From assembly GCF_002099425.1 (NCBI RefSeq), contig NW_018344037.1:6460501-6524500 (forward strand): a stretch of DNA of 64,000 nucleotides. The letters are read 5' to 3'. Source of the DNA: Phascolarctos cinereus (lineage: Eukaryota > Chordata > Mammalia > Diprotodontia > Phascolarctidae). How positions within the stretch are numbered: the first letter of the stretch is position 1; every line of letters begins with the position of its first letter. The notes under the pieces are model-generated. The model was not told the DNA's origin. It searched no databases and saw only the letters and a list, made by a program, of their open reading frames with translations. This document shows positions 1-11,384 of the stretch, in pieces. The position numbers were made by a program, and so were the translations under genes.

Positions 1-124
1 AGTGATTTGACAGCTATTTTCTAAATACATCATTGATTATGAGGGGAAACTATCATTTTTAATAAACCAATGGTAGATATGGGATATCATATCAGAATTG
101 TATGATTTTATTCGGTTTGTGGTG

Positions 125-236
125 AGATATAAATGAATAACCATTTAATAAATACTTACTATGTGCCAAACTATAGATACAAATACAAAGGTAAACATAC
201 TCCCTGCCCTTAAAAAGTTTACCTTCTAATGCTAGA
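125..236 (-). repeat. L2 LINE 3' end
   Basis: 'ttaataaatacttactatgtgcca' type sequence followed by 'ccctgccctt' is the reverse complement of the L2 3' end. It is short and diverged. Confidence 0.5.
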
Positions 237-298
237 AACAGTGTTCATAGATAATTTGTTCATAGGTAACAGTGTTCATAGATAACTGGTGAGGGCAC

Positions 299-383
299 TT
301 TTTTTTTTTGCCTGCCAATGGGGTTAAGTGACTAGCCCAGGGTTGCACAGCTAGTAAGTTACATGTAGGTGAATGGGGCCATA
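299..383 (-). repeat. Truncated CORE/tRNA-type SINE (WSINE1-like)
   Basis: A poly-T run is followed by 'ggggttaagtgactagccc' and 'cacagctagtaagt', the reverse complement of the SINE 3' half. The 5' half is missing. Confidence 0.65.
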
Positions 384-722
384 GGTGAGTTGCTTGACAT
401 ATCTCATCCAGGGAAAATGTCAGAATTAATATGAAGATTCTTGATTTGAGAGCAGTAGGCTGGTTGTGGAGGAGTTTATGGACAATATGACAGAAGAGAA
501 GGCAACAATGTATTCTATGGTTGGGGCTTTTCCTGAAAGAGTGAGGCCTCAGGGCAGAAGTTGTTCCAGTTCATGTCTCTGGTGTGGACATCAAAGTGGC
601 TGGAAAGGAGGAAGCATGAGTTTAAGAGAAAGCAAAGAAATGTTCACCAAACCTATTTTCTCTGATGTAAGCCAACAGCCAGAAATGTATACTTCCACAG
701 AAGGATTAAAGACTAATTGAAA
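384..722. other. Non-coding stretch, nothing recognised
   Basis: It contains an 84-codon open frame (466-720) with no family resemblance and no splice context. I regard it as chance. Confidence 0.5.
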
Positions 723-1022
723 CCATTCAATGAAAAAGCATTTATTAAGTGCTTACCATGTTCTAGGTACTGTGATAATCTCTGGCAATACAAAGAAAGG
801 CAAAAATGTGTTTGGTCCCTGTCTTCCAGAATCTCCAATTAAAATGGGGAAGATAAACAGAGATAGGCAGATAATTGTTTACATATAAGACATATACAGT
901 GCAAATGGAAGGCAATCTCAGAAAGATGGCACCAGCAGTGCAGGTGGGTGGAGGATGGGGAGGAAAAAACCTCTTTTAGAAGGTGGAATCTGAATTGAAA
1001 CTTGAAAGAAGGCCAGGGAAAC
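723..1022 (-). repeat. L2 LINE 3' portion
   Basis: Opens with 'gcatttattaagtgcttacc' and continues through the L2 block that in antisense reads 'agaaggtggaatctgaattg', the same order as other marsupial L2 copies in this window. Confidence 0.6.
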
Positions 1023-1065
1023 CTATTACTGGAGACTCCATTCTTATGTGCATGGTAAATTAGAT

Positions 1066-1250
1066 AGAATGCTACCCATGGAGTCAGGAGAGCCAAATTT
1101 GAATCCTGCTATAGACTATTGTTAACTGGGTCACTTAGCCTCTCAAGACCTTCAGTTTCTTCCTTTCTAAAAAGGTGACAGTACTATTTGTAATCCATCA
1201 CACTACTGTTATGTGGAAAGGGTACTACATAAATGTGAGTTAGTATGAAC
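1066..1250 (+). repeat. MIR/CORE-SINE
   Basis: 'ggagtcaggagagccaaat', 'gggtcacttagcctctc', 'cagtttcttcc' and a tail 'tacataaatgtgagtta' follow MIR order. It is diverged. Confidence 0.5.
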
Positions 1251-1756
1251 AATGAAGTTTGGGATTCCTCTACTTCTTACTGAATTATTCTGATTTCAGC
1301 ATTCATCATGGAGTGGTGCTGTCATCTATTTCAGTTTCAGGTCCAGGTGTTCTGATTCCATTTCTAGGACTCTGTCTCACACACCGTGCTTACTGAATCC
1401 TTAATAGGATTAAAAGAAGAATAAAATCACTTAGTAAAAAATCTTCCATCCTAAAATCTAAGTGGGATAATGGAGTCCCTAGTCAAAGATTTCCCTGGCC
1501 TTCCTTCTTGAACTTGTAAAGGTTGGTCCCCAGAGAACAGACATTCAGTCCATTGGTGGGCACATTACTGAAAGTCTCTCAAATCTAGTAAGATACGTCC
1601 TGATTGTTTTCTACTGACATATTCTTAGAGAACACAGGGATCAAAGCATCATAGTTTTAGAGAAGGAAAAAAAAATCAAAAGAGATCATCTTGTCCACCT
1701 GCTCACATCACAGATGAGAATCATCTCCATGTGTTGATGAAATGAAGTATAAATGT
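1251..1756. other. Mostly unique sequence, with a possible MIR remnant at 1640-1735
   Basis: Only the segment around 1640-1735 ('agatcatcttgtccacctgc', 'acagatgagaa') recalls an antisense MIR. Nothing else was recognised. Confidence 0.35.
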
Positions 1757-2362
1757 AGTTGAGGAAGAATTTTGTTGTTTGTCTTCTGTATTATTGTGGC
1801 CTCCCTCAGTCACTGTGGAGTTCATATCAGACAATGTATGGAAAATGCTTGTAGTGTTGTGTAAATATTAGGCTTCCTGAAAGTGTATGGGCTTCAGTTT
1901 ACTGATTTTAAAAGTGAGGAAAATGCTCATATATGACCTGCTGTATCTCACATCATTACTCAAAGGACATTGAAAACATTAGTGTGTAATATTTTCAGGT
2001 CCTCAGTCCTTCTCTCTTTCTTTCATATACCCTTCCCACTTCTGCCTCATTGTATTCTGATTTCTCTGCCTTGAGTACTGCTTTTATGTTCTGCCTCCTT
2101 CCCTGGGTCTGCTGTCTTTCTTCTTCGCTTCTTTCTATAAATGGACTGCTTTAACAGGTTCCAACCCCTTCTCCCCAGGTTCCCTACTCTACTGTCAATA
2201 CATTTCGTCAAAGTAACATGAAAATGTTCTGGAGATTGAATTGTCATATTTATGTTTAGAATACTCCAAACAGAATATATAGTTCTAAAATGGGAAAATA
2301 ATCTGAGTGTCTGAGTAAAAAAACAACCCCCAAAATTATCAAGATTAGTTGATCTTCCTTAT
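1757..2362 (+). repeat. Inverted-repeat arm A (partner at 4673-5292)
   Basis: Its reverse complement aligns almost end to end with 4673-5292. Shared blocks include 'aaggaggcagaacataaaag', 'ttttcaatgtcctttga' and 'tgatatgaactcc'. Identity is about 85-88% by eye over the best 110 bp. It could be an inverted segmental duplication or two opposite copies of one interspersed family that I cannot name. Chance open frames in both arms reflect this homology, not a gene. Confidence 0.75.
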
Positions 2363-2734
2363 TACTACATTCTTGAAATGGTTCTATAGAGAATTACATA
2401 ATTATTCCTCAAAATATAGTGTACTATGAAACAATGCAATTATACAGTAACAAAAGAATTTCATAATTAAAAAATGGCAACATCTCATCACATTCAGAAT
2501 AGTAATTGCATATTTACCAATTTCCTATGATTTTGGGTATTTCCCACCATTTCTTTCCCACGTTTCACTGTCTTTTTTAAGCAGGCAATATTTAGAAAAA
2601 AATTAAAACATTATGTTTTTTATGCACGCTGTACTTTTATTGTTTTATTCTGTTATCCAAAAGTACATATATTCTCTATGATATTTAATTTACTTTATTA
2701 CCTACTTATGAAAACAAATGATAGGGATTTTTGG

Positions 2735-3265
2735 AACAATAAAATTTTATTGACACTTTTTTGTTTTTTACATTGCTTACATATTTCCCCTTCATCCCTC
2801 CCTCTCCTCTACTTTATACAAAGAATAAAAAATAAGAAGGAAGAAGATAAAAAATTCAGCAAACCACTCAACACATCCAAAAAAGTCCTGACATTATAAT
2901 CACTGTATTCATTATTCCATACGTATAGACTACAACCTCTGCATGGCGAGGGATTTTTTTATATCATTTCTTTGAGGCAAAGCTTGCCTTTTTGCCTTTA
3001 TAATTTCACCACATTAGTTTTTTTTTTAATTTACGTTACTGTAGTCAGTGTGTATATTGTTCTCCTGACAACGCTTGTATTTTGTATCAATTCATGCAAG
3101 TCTTTCCATGATTTTTCTATACTTATCACATTTGGCATTTCTTTCAATAAGATAATATTCCATTATATTAATCTACTACAATAAGGTTATCCACTCCCCA
3201 ATTACTGAGCATTTAATTTTTTTCATTTGAACTGTTATGTAACATTTCCTTTTTATCTTATGAAG
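2735..3265 (-). mobile_element. L1-type LINE 3' UTR and ORF2 end, old copy
   Basis: 'aaaattttattgacactttt', 'caaagaataaaaaataagaa', 'gtatattgttctcctgac' and 'ttgtatcaattcatgcaagtc' follow the antisense order of the marsupial L1-type 3' end. The same pattern recurs at 29560-30110 and 43505-43690. Strongly diverged, with no usable reading frame. Confidence 0.5.
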
Positions 3266-3269
3266 ATAT

Positions 3270-3745
3270 AGAAAAACATTTTTGAACCCAACTATAGGAC
3301 TTTATATTTATTTATATTTATTTTTACCTTTTTTGATTTGGCCCATCATCCTAGTTTGTCAAGATATTTTCCTATCTTAATTCTATCATCTAATGTATTA
3401 GCTTGTCACTCCAAAATTTCTATTATTCACTAACTTGGTAACTATGCCATCGTTGTTTACATCCATGTTATTTATAGATTTTTTTAATGGAACATGTACA
3501 AGAATGGACCTTATTGATACACTGTGAGGTAATTCCTCCAAACATGAGGTTCTTTGGATCTGGTCATCCAATTCATTTAGAATATGACTGTACTATACAA
3601 GTCACATCTTATCCATAGGACACTGAGAAATTCGTATTCGTTTGTTTCTCTTGCTACCATCTGCAGTGTAAAATGGTTTTCACAGAGAGGAAAGGAAATC
3701 CTATTCTTCTAAGTATATTTGTACCAACTTGATATCTGTTCATCT
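3270..3745 (-). mobile_element. CR1/L3 LINE fragment
   Basis: 'gaacccaactataggacttt', 'ttgtcaagatattttcctat' and 'ctatcatctaatgtattagct' match, in order, the antisense of the amniote CR1/L3 reverse-transcriptase region. Old and decayed. Confidence 0.6.
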
Positions 3746-3839
3746 ATTTCACTTCTATACTATTGCATTTTGCATATTTATTTATGGTTTTCCTAAATTA
3801 AGAAAGTGTAATTTGAAATTTAAATGCTGTTCACAAAGT

Positions 3840-4205
3840 TTTATCATGTGAAATATGTGTCCAGTTTTCTTTTTCTTTGGCGGAATAAGGTACTGTCAGC
3901 ATTTTAACACAGATATAGGAAACTAAAAAGTATTCAGTGAGGGAAAATAAAAGGAGATAGAGTGATAGAAAATTGTTCCTACGAGAAGAATTTAAGTTGA
4001 GATTCTTTATTGTGGAAAGAAGTATGTGAAGAGATGACTTAATAACTGTCTCAAACACCTGAAAGGTTATTACAAGTAGGACACAGATTGTTCTTCATGT
4101 CCACAGAGGACTAAAGAATAGACGATGTGCTAAATTACAACAGGAGGCAACTCAGACTTAAGGTTGAAAGGTAGCTAAATTTCAAACATCTTATTAGAAT
4201 AGGAC
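3840..4205 (+). mobile_element. CR1/L3 LINE 3' region
   Basis: 'gtgtccagttttc', 'gtctcaaacacctgaaaggt' and 'ggcaactcagacttaaggtt' correspond to the sense-strand CR1/L3 3' coding end. Opposite orientation to the fragment at 3270-3745, so the two are separate insertions or one is inverted. Confidence 0.5.
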
Positions 4206-4672
4206 AAATGATTATCTTTTGTAGGTGGTTTAGATTTTTTTCCCTTCTGAAAGCCAGAAGCTATATCAGATGATCTCTTTACTTCTTCTAGCTATAACAT
4301 TTTAACATTTTATTTCCCTCACCTCTCTCTGTCCCTCTCACATTTTTAATAGATCAAAGAAGCGTTCTTCTTTCTAGTCTCAGAAATCTACTTATTCTAC
4401 TTCTATCAAAGGCCAGAAGACACAGATTAGTCCAAGATTTAGTCAGCTTTAGTAATAAGATAAATAAGATCCAAAAATGACAAAAAAAAACAATACATGA
4501 GTTATATGAGAAAGTTCCATCTTTTCATTTGTGTATGTGATATCTCTTACATCCTACTATGACACTGTGCCGCCATACAGAGGCCCTTGGGAGGCAGCGC
4601 TGAGAAGAATCCTCAATAGAGGTTTGGTGACTCCAGTTCTACTTTTTCTTCTATTCACTAGCTTCATTTTTG
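4206..4672. other. Non-coding spacer, nothing recognised
   Basis: AT-rich sequence without a family I recognise or an open frame of note. Confidence 0.4.
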
Positions 4673-5292
4673 TCTTCCTATCCTTCAACCACTCTTGATA
4701 ATTTTTTTTTGTTTTTTAATCAGACACTCACCTTATTTTCCTTTTTATAACTATATTCTCTTTGAGGGATCCTAAGCATGAATCTGACAATTCAATCACC
4801 AGATCATTTTTATGTTACTTTAATAAAAGTATTGACAGTAGAGAGGGGCTAGGGGGAGAGAATCTATTAAAGCAGTCCATGTACAGAAAGAAGCAAAAAA
4901 GAAAGATAGCAGACCCAAGGAAGGAGGCAGAACATAAAAGTAATACCCAGGGCAGAGAAAACAGAACACAGTGAGGCAGAAGAGGGGAGGATATATGAAA
5001 GAAAGAGAGAACTGAGGACCTGATAATACTATGCAGTGAGAATAGCAGCAGTAATTAAATATTCTATAATGTGCTAATGTTTTCAATGTCCTTTGAATGA
5101 TGGTGTGAGATACAGGTCACATGTGAGCACTTTCCTCCTTTAAAATCAGTAAACTGAGGCCCATATACTTCAAGAAGCCTGATATTTACACAACACTACA
5201 AAGTTTGTGTAACATTCCCTATACATTATCTGATATGAACTCCGCAATGACCACGGGAGGGCACAATAATACAGAAAACAAACTGTAACTAA
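4673..5292 (-). repeat. Inverted-repeat arm B (partner at 1757-2362)
   Basis: Reverse-complement partner of arm A. The match starts near 'cttgataatttttt' and ends near 'cacaataatacagaaaacaaa'. The roughly 2.3 kb between the arms contains LINE remnants (2735-4205) that are not mirrored. Confidence 0.75.
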
Positions 5293-5394
5293 TTATTTTT
5301 GGAATGGAAGGAGAACCTAAATGAAATTGAATGATTATCAAATACGACTCTTGTTGAGAAACTAGGTGACTGGAAGAATCATTGAAAGAAATAG

Positions 5395-6320
5395 GGAGTT
5401 AAGTGTATTGAGTTCTCTTTTGAATTTGTTTTTTTCAGATGGGATACCTACTGTATAATGCAATTGGAGATGTGGGAGGGGAGTTCAGGAAAGAAGATTT
5501 GACATGTAGATTTTGGATTCATCTGTAGTGAGATCATAGAGAGATCACGGGAATATATGAGACTCTCTCATGTCAAGAGATAAAAGGAGAAGGCAATGAT
5601 AAAGCTTTGGTCATACCCATATATAGGGAGAAGGACATAATGCTTGGAAAGTAGATTGAGAAGGCTTTATCTTACATACAGGAAGAGATCCATGACAGAT
5701 CAGTGTCACAAAAATTTAGGGAGAAGAGAATATCAAGAAGGGAAGAGTGGTCAACATGATCAAATGCTATAGAATTCAACAAGAATGAGGTATGAGAAAA
5801 AACTGATTGGACTTCAGAATATAGAGATCATTGTCATTGGAAAGATTTTTTTCAGTAAAGTAAGGGAATATGAAGCTAGATTTCAAGGGCTTGCTAGTGA
5901 TTACACTGTGAGAATTTGGAGGCAAATGATGTCAACAGTTTTTGTTTCTTTATTTGTCTGTGAAAGGGAAGAGAGACATAAGATGACAGCTTCATTAGAA
6001 AATACCATTAATTGTTATTTGCATATGGATCCAGTGATGTGGGCACATTTGAATGGCAATAGGATATGAAACAGCAAATAGGAAGAGGTTGAAAATTAGG
6101 AGAAGGGGCAATTAAAGGGGCAATCTGATAAAGGAGATGGGAAGGGATGGAATCAGGACTAGAAACAAAGAAAGTAGTTTTAGTCATTAGAGGTCACCTA
6201 ATTCTCCCAGACTAGAGGCAAGCAGGAAAGAATTGAGGATGAAGTTGAGGTGACTTGAAATGTGCAACTGATTAGTGGTAGGTTATGGTAAATCATATCC
6301 ATATTTTCAGTGAAATGTTT
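5395..6320 (-). mobile_element. L2 LINE internal (reverse transcriptase) fragment
   Basis: Purine-rich plus strand with blocks 'ggaagagtggtcaacatgat', 'gtgaaagggaagagagacat' and 'ggggcaatctgataaaggag', in the order of the antisense L2 ORF2. About 0.9 kb and heavily decayed; the 94-codon plus-strand frame inside it (5785-6069) is a shadow. Confidence 0.55.
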
Positions 6321-6334
6321 GAGAAGAAAAGAGA

Positions 6335-6450
6335 AGGAAATTGAGGTAATAATAGCATCTACTACTCAAGGTTGTTGTGAGGATCAAATAAGATAACATA
6401 TGTTAAGTAATTTGTCAACATTTAAACCCTATAAGGATACTATTATTATT
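6335..6450 (+). repeat. MIR 3' tail
   Basis: 'aaggttgttgtgaggatcaa' and 'ataagataacatatgttaag' are the typical MIR tail. Confidence 0.55.
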
Positions 6451-6532
6451 GTTACTATTACTACTATTCCTTCTCTTCCTCCTCCTCCTCTTCCTACTCC
6501 TACTACTACAGCTACTGCTACTACTACTTCTA
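6440..6532. repeat. Trinucleotide-rich microsatellite (att/cct/cta)
   Basis: Imperfect runs of att, cct and cta. They probably grew from the A/T-rich end of the preceding MIR. Confidence 0.8.
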
Positions 6533-6629
6533 GTTTGACATAGTATTATCTTGACCATTACCATCATAACCACATTTATGACTTTCATAAGTGTTTTCCT
6601 AAAATATTGCAGATCTAATTACCCTGTAA

Positions 6630-7250
6630 AAAGAAAAATGGATTAATCTGGTATGACCTTTTCTCATTATGGTAATACTGGCTATAAGTAATCACGTCTT
6701 CCTGTTCCACATGATTATGTATAAGTTTAGGGTGTGTTCCATGGTATGTTCTAGAATTTACCAGGAATAGAAGTTAAGATCACTGTTATATTGTTGAGAA
6801 AATCTACTTTTTTGACAATTGAGACACTTTTAACTATTCCCTGGCCCTATAACAATTCTTCAATCATTCAATGTTTCCCAAAGATGAGTGCTAACTTTTT
6901 AGTAATTATATCTGTCAATTCTTTCCATATTATAGAATGCCATTCCTTCGCACTTGGTGATTCAAACTCATTGATGACAGCTACATGATTGTTCCCTGAT
7001 CATCTTACTCAAAATAGGCTTCTGCTCCTTGTTAACTATTGTTAACTATTTTTATCCTCTTTGTTTATCCTCTAATTTTTGTTTTATCCTCTCAATCCAA
7101 ATCTTTTTCTGAAAGAGAAAACAGAAGCAAAATAGGAGTTGAACAGTTCAAACTTGCCATCCCATCTTTATTAGTAGTAGTATATCATTTCTCTGAATCT
7201 GCATTTCTACCATTTCTTTTAGCTATTTCTTTGCCCTCACCCTCTCAAAA
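6630..7250 (-). mobile_element. CR1/L3 LINE fragment (upstream part of the ORF)
   Basis: 'ctggtatgaccttttctcat', 'atgttctagaatttaccagg', 'acagaagcaaaataggagtt' appear in the order of antisense CR1/L3. They precede, in element coordinates, the region seen at 3270-3745. Confidence 0.6.
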
Positions 7251-7432
7251 CACTAAAACAATGTTATGATTCATTTCAATCTCAAATAATTTGGATTTTA
7301 GTAATTCGACTATTATACATTTGTATCATCTTAAATTACTTTGTTTTCATCTTGTAGATTGAGATTTTTTAAATCTGATTTTGTGAATGAATTCCTTATG
7401 TATCATCACAGGTTATGAAAATATTATTTTTC

Positions 7433-8160
7433 TTGGAACTATGCCCAAAGGGCTATAAAAATGTACATACCTTTTGACCCAGCAATAGCACTTCTAGGGC
7501 TGTATTCCAAAGAGATCATAAAAATGGGAAAAAGACCCACATGTACAAAAATATTTTCAGCAGCACTTTTTGTGGTGGCAAAGAATTGGAAATTGAGGGG
7601 ATGCCTGTCAATTGTGGAATGGCTGAACAAGTTATGGTATATGAATGTAATGGAATACTACTGTGCTATAAGAAATGATGAGCAGGTAGACTTCAGAAAA
7701 ACCTGGAAAGATGTGTATGGATTGATGCTGAGCAAAGTGAGCAAAACCAGGAGAACATTGTACACAGTAACAGCCACGTTGTGCAATGACTAACTTTGAT
7801 AGACTTAGCCCTTCTCAGCAATGCAAGGATTTAAGACACCTCCAAATGTCTCATGATGGAAAATGCTATCCACACATAGAGAAGGAACTATGGAGTTTGA
7901 ATGCAGATCGAAGCATACTATTGGCTCTTTTTTTCTTCTGTTTTGTTTTGTTTCTTCTTTCTTGTGGTTCCTTCTATTGATTCTAAGTCTTCCTTACAAC
8001 ATGATTAACATGAAAATATGTTTAATAGGATGTATATGTATAGCCTATATCAGATTGCATGCCATCTTGGGGAGGGGAGTGAGGGGGATAAAAATTTAAA
8101 ACTCAAAAGCTTATAGAAGTGATTGTTGATAAATCAAAATAAATTAATAAAAAAAAAGAT
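7433..8160 (+). mobile_element. 5'-truncated L1: ORF2 C-terminus plus 3' UTR and poly-A
   Basis: The reading frame 7461-7790 contains IPFDPAIALLGLY, CTKIFSAALFVVAKNWK and MEYYCAIRNDE, clear counterparts of the L1 ORF2 C-terminus (IPFDPAIPLLGIYP, FIAALFTIAKTW, MEYY-AIK in eutherian L1). A 3' UTR and an A-rich tail (8142-8158) follow. A perfect 16-bp direct repeat, gaaaatattatttttc, lies at 7417-7432 and 8176-8191. The right copy sits about 17 bases past the tail. One of the better preserved LINE copies here. Confidence 0.85.
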
Positions 8161-8191
8161 TCAGGGGTCACACAAGAAAATATTATTTTTC

Positions 8192-8787
8192 ATCATGTAG
8201 TTTCCATTTCCCTCCTCATTATAATCCTTTCTGCCTAGGTCTTCAGAATTTCATTTTTGAGTGCCTCATAGACCTTTTAGGACCATTCAAAATGTAAGGC
8301 CGTTGGCTTTGATTAGACTTGATAGATCTGTCTTTTTCTGATCGTTTTGAATTCAACTCTCTCCAAACATAAGGTGCAGGATTGCCAATACCTAGTTTTC
8401 CTCTGCTTTCATATAGACTATTACATTTCTCCCCAAAGTTCTTTATATCTTCTTCAACAGCCATCTTCTCATTGCTGTTAAGAATCAGAAAAAAGACTGC
8501 AGATCCTATTTTGGCAAACTATCTTTGAAGGATAGAATTATCTTTTAGGTAAGTTACAAATATATCAGATGTAAAGCTTTTGATAAAGAAAGAAAGTCAG
8601 GATACTTGTAGAAAAATTAAAATACTCTGTCACTATAATGAAACATTTTTACTCCATCCTCTCTTTACTTCTTCCTGTACAAAGTGTCGGTAGTACAACC
8701 CTAAATAATATATTTTCTCATTATACCTGTGTCAATCTTAACCTAAAATGCTCCCCATCAGGTTTCTCTCTGCAGATTCCTGGATTC

Positions 8788-8788
<1 letters not shown>
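8192..8788. other. Non-coding stretch, weak pseudogene-like open frame
   Basis: A minus-strand open frame at 8243-8464 (NPAPYVWREL and a basic C-terminal part) has protein-like composition, but I cannot assign it. The rest is unremarkable. Confidence 0.3.
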
Positions 8789-8824
<36 letters not shown>

Positions 8825-8905
8825 CACATATGCATGTATGTATGTATGTGTGTATATTGTGTGTATATATATATATAAAAACATACATGTATGCATATAT
8901 AATAT
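8789..8905. repeat. (TG)n/(TA)n microsatellite
   Basis: About 15 uninterrupted TG units, followed by mixed TATG/TA repeats. Confidence 0.95.
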
Positions 8906-9793
8906 AATCTTAATACACAATATTACTTCATCCACTACTATCTATTTTGTTTTGTTTTTATAATTCTTTTACAGAGCCAAATTCATGATATAAATTCCAT
9001 CTCACCAAGTCTCAGTGACACTCTCATGATCAAATTTACTTCCTTATATTAGGATGTCTACTTCCCCTTTTTATGATCACTCAGAATACATTCATTTACT
9101 TGTAGTTATCTAAAACTATAAGTTTTAGTACTGGCTTTCTTTTTGGATATTGCTTCCCATGAATTACTGGTCCTCTTTTCTGCTGTTTTCCTTCCTATAT
9201 TGTACATACTACTATCTGGGGTACAAAGTTTGTCAGTTATATATACAGACAGTTTTCTTTCTTTATCCCACTTTTTCTCATTTCAATTTAATACACTCTT
9301 GATTAACTTTGAAAATATCAAGGCAAATATATATTTACTGTTCCTTGTTAGGCACACTGCCCTTGTCTAAAACCCATCATTCCTCTTCTTTCCATATAAA
9401 GCAATAGAAGCTAACAGTACTAAACTTGACAGGAAAACTTGTGGTTCACTGCAATAATGTCATTCAGACTTAGGCTAACTTCACCTTGCATGGCTTCCAA
9501 TGTGTGGCTGGAGAATAAGGCTCTCTGTAACATTCTGGATATATGCCATTAGAAGACTGCATATCTCTCTCTTGTTTATGTACATGGATAAATAGATGCC
9601 TTTGTATCTCTCCTCAGAAAGTCACAGATTACCACTATTAGTCTTTTCTTCTTCTGACTATTACTGGATGATCTCTCAATTAAATTAAATGATCTTTCAC
9701 CTTCATTCTAACAACAACAAAAACAATAAATGCATGATACATGTTTATCTACAACCTATTTAAAAAAAAAAAGAACTCAAAAGCAATTTCTAT
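8906..9793. other. Non-coding unique sequence
   Basis: No family, RNA gene or supported open frame was recognised. Confidence 0.4.
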
Positions 9794-9805
9794 AATATTA
9801 ATGCT

Positions 9806-9953
9806 AGGGGCAGCTAGATGGTGTAGTGGATAGAATGCCGGGCCTGGAGTCAGGAGGACCTGAGTTCAAATGTGGCCTCAGATCAGACACTTGACACTTA
9901 CCAGCTGTGTAACCTTGGGCAAGTCACTTAACCCTGGTTGCCTTACCAAAAAA
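9806..9953 (+). mobile_element. Short SINE (WSINE1-like) with target duplication
   Basis: Runs from 'aggggcagctagatgg' to 'ttgccttacc' and an A run. Flanked by a 12-bp direct repeat, aatattaatgct (9794-9805) and aatactaatgct (9954-9965), with one mismatch. Confidence 0.92.
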
Positions 9954-10199
9954 AATACTAATGCTATTTTCATACTAACTTTAAGATGTTACAAAAGAAA
10001 ATAACTGATATATATATTCACATTTATTTCCCAGTCAAATAACATAGGCTGACAAATATTTTCCAAGTTATTAGGCTAACAAACATTTACTCCATTTCCC
10101 CCCCCCCCATAATATATACTTTTCAGTGACTCACTATGCAAGTAATACAGTATAATGGGGAAAAAAAAGGAAAAACAAGCCAAAACAAACAAACAAAAA

Positions 10200-10372
10200 T
10201 TTGGCTGTGGAATTATAATGGCTAAATTCAAATCCAGTGTTTATTACCTCTGTAAGCTGGAACAAGTTCCTTAACCTTCCTGGGTCACATTTTCCTCTTA
10301 GTTAGAATGAAGGGTCTTGAACAGCCTCTGAGGACCCTTCTAGTTCCAGATCTGTGATTTCAGGATCTATTA
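10200..10372 (+). repeat. MIR/CORE-SINE
   Basis: 'aaattcaaatccagtgttta', 'aacaagttccttaacctt' and 'cccttctagttccagatctg' in MIR order. Confidence 0.55.
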
Positions 10373-11384
10373 ATACTACTCTTTTCCTTATTGGGTGTTC
10401 CTAATGCTGGTGAAATCACAGGTGCTACTCCATCTGTCACTTAATGTGCTCTTAGATAACTCAGAAGTGAGAAAAAAGTCATCACAGAAATGATTTGCAG
10501 GCTGACATCACTACTAGTAAACTTTTCACAATAATAATGGCCCTGTGAATATGTTCCAAGCAATTCTTTGCCTGTCAACAATCATTAATACATGCAAGGA
10601 CACAGAGGGCTTTCTTGAATATATTATTGTCCTCTTACCTATGCCACTGCTTTTGTTCTCCTCTCTTCCTCTTCCGTTCCCCCACCATCTCAAGGATGAA
10701 GGACAAGGGGCAAATCAGATTCTACCTTATTGCTGTGTTTCTCAGCCCTTGCAATTAAGGCCATAATAAAGCAGTTCTCTTTCCCAAAAGCCAATGGTTT
10801 TCAAACAAGATCTACTGAAATAGTCCTAGGTCCAGTAAAATTTCGTGTTAAATGAAAGCTGCCATTGTCTTTTCAGCCAAGAGGATGCTTATCCAACTAA
10901 ACAGCCTTTGGAATTCTGCAAAGAAAAGTTTGAAAACAGCAGCACAGAAAGAAAAGAGTGAATGCACAGAAGTTAAAGATGATTTTGTCTCTCTCTTTGC
11001 CAAGGAGCATAAAAGCTAAAAATCCTGCCGTAGAAACAAGCTTCTTCTAAGCACATAGTTACTTATGCACCCTTATAGCATAGCTATATTAACAGTAGAC
11101 TGTGAAAATGCATTGTTTTTCAGAGCTCTTTGATTAAAAGGAACAGTTGCCAGCTACAGCTGTAGTTAAACAAAAGCAGTGACAACATGGTATCTCTGGT
11201 GCTTGGGCCTCCCTCCTAATAATCTCTAACTCTGATTTGCAGTTGAATCATTTAGTTCCAGTTCTAACAAACAGATGCCTCCAGTAAGGAGAATTTTTAA
11301 AAATACTGCAGTACTTAACATTTCTTCAAAATGGAAGAGCTCTTAGAATATCTGAGAATGTCAATGAAGCCACAAAATAAATTA
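10373..11384. other. Repeat-poor non-coding island, candidate conserved element
   Basis: From about 10740 to 11350 no transposon, microsatellite or MIR can be recognised, and base composition is more balanced than in the flanks, with an ungapped run of complex sequence. Such islands in cadherin gene deserts are often conserved enhancers; here that is an inference only. Confidence 0.3.

Noticed and set aside
2047-4974. Related small open frames at 2047-2247 (minus) and 4762-4974 (plus) as a conserved gene pair
   Set aside because: Similarity is explained by the inverted-repeat arms; the homology continues far outside the frames at the same level.
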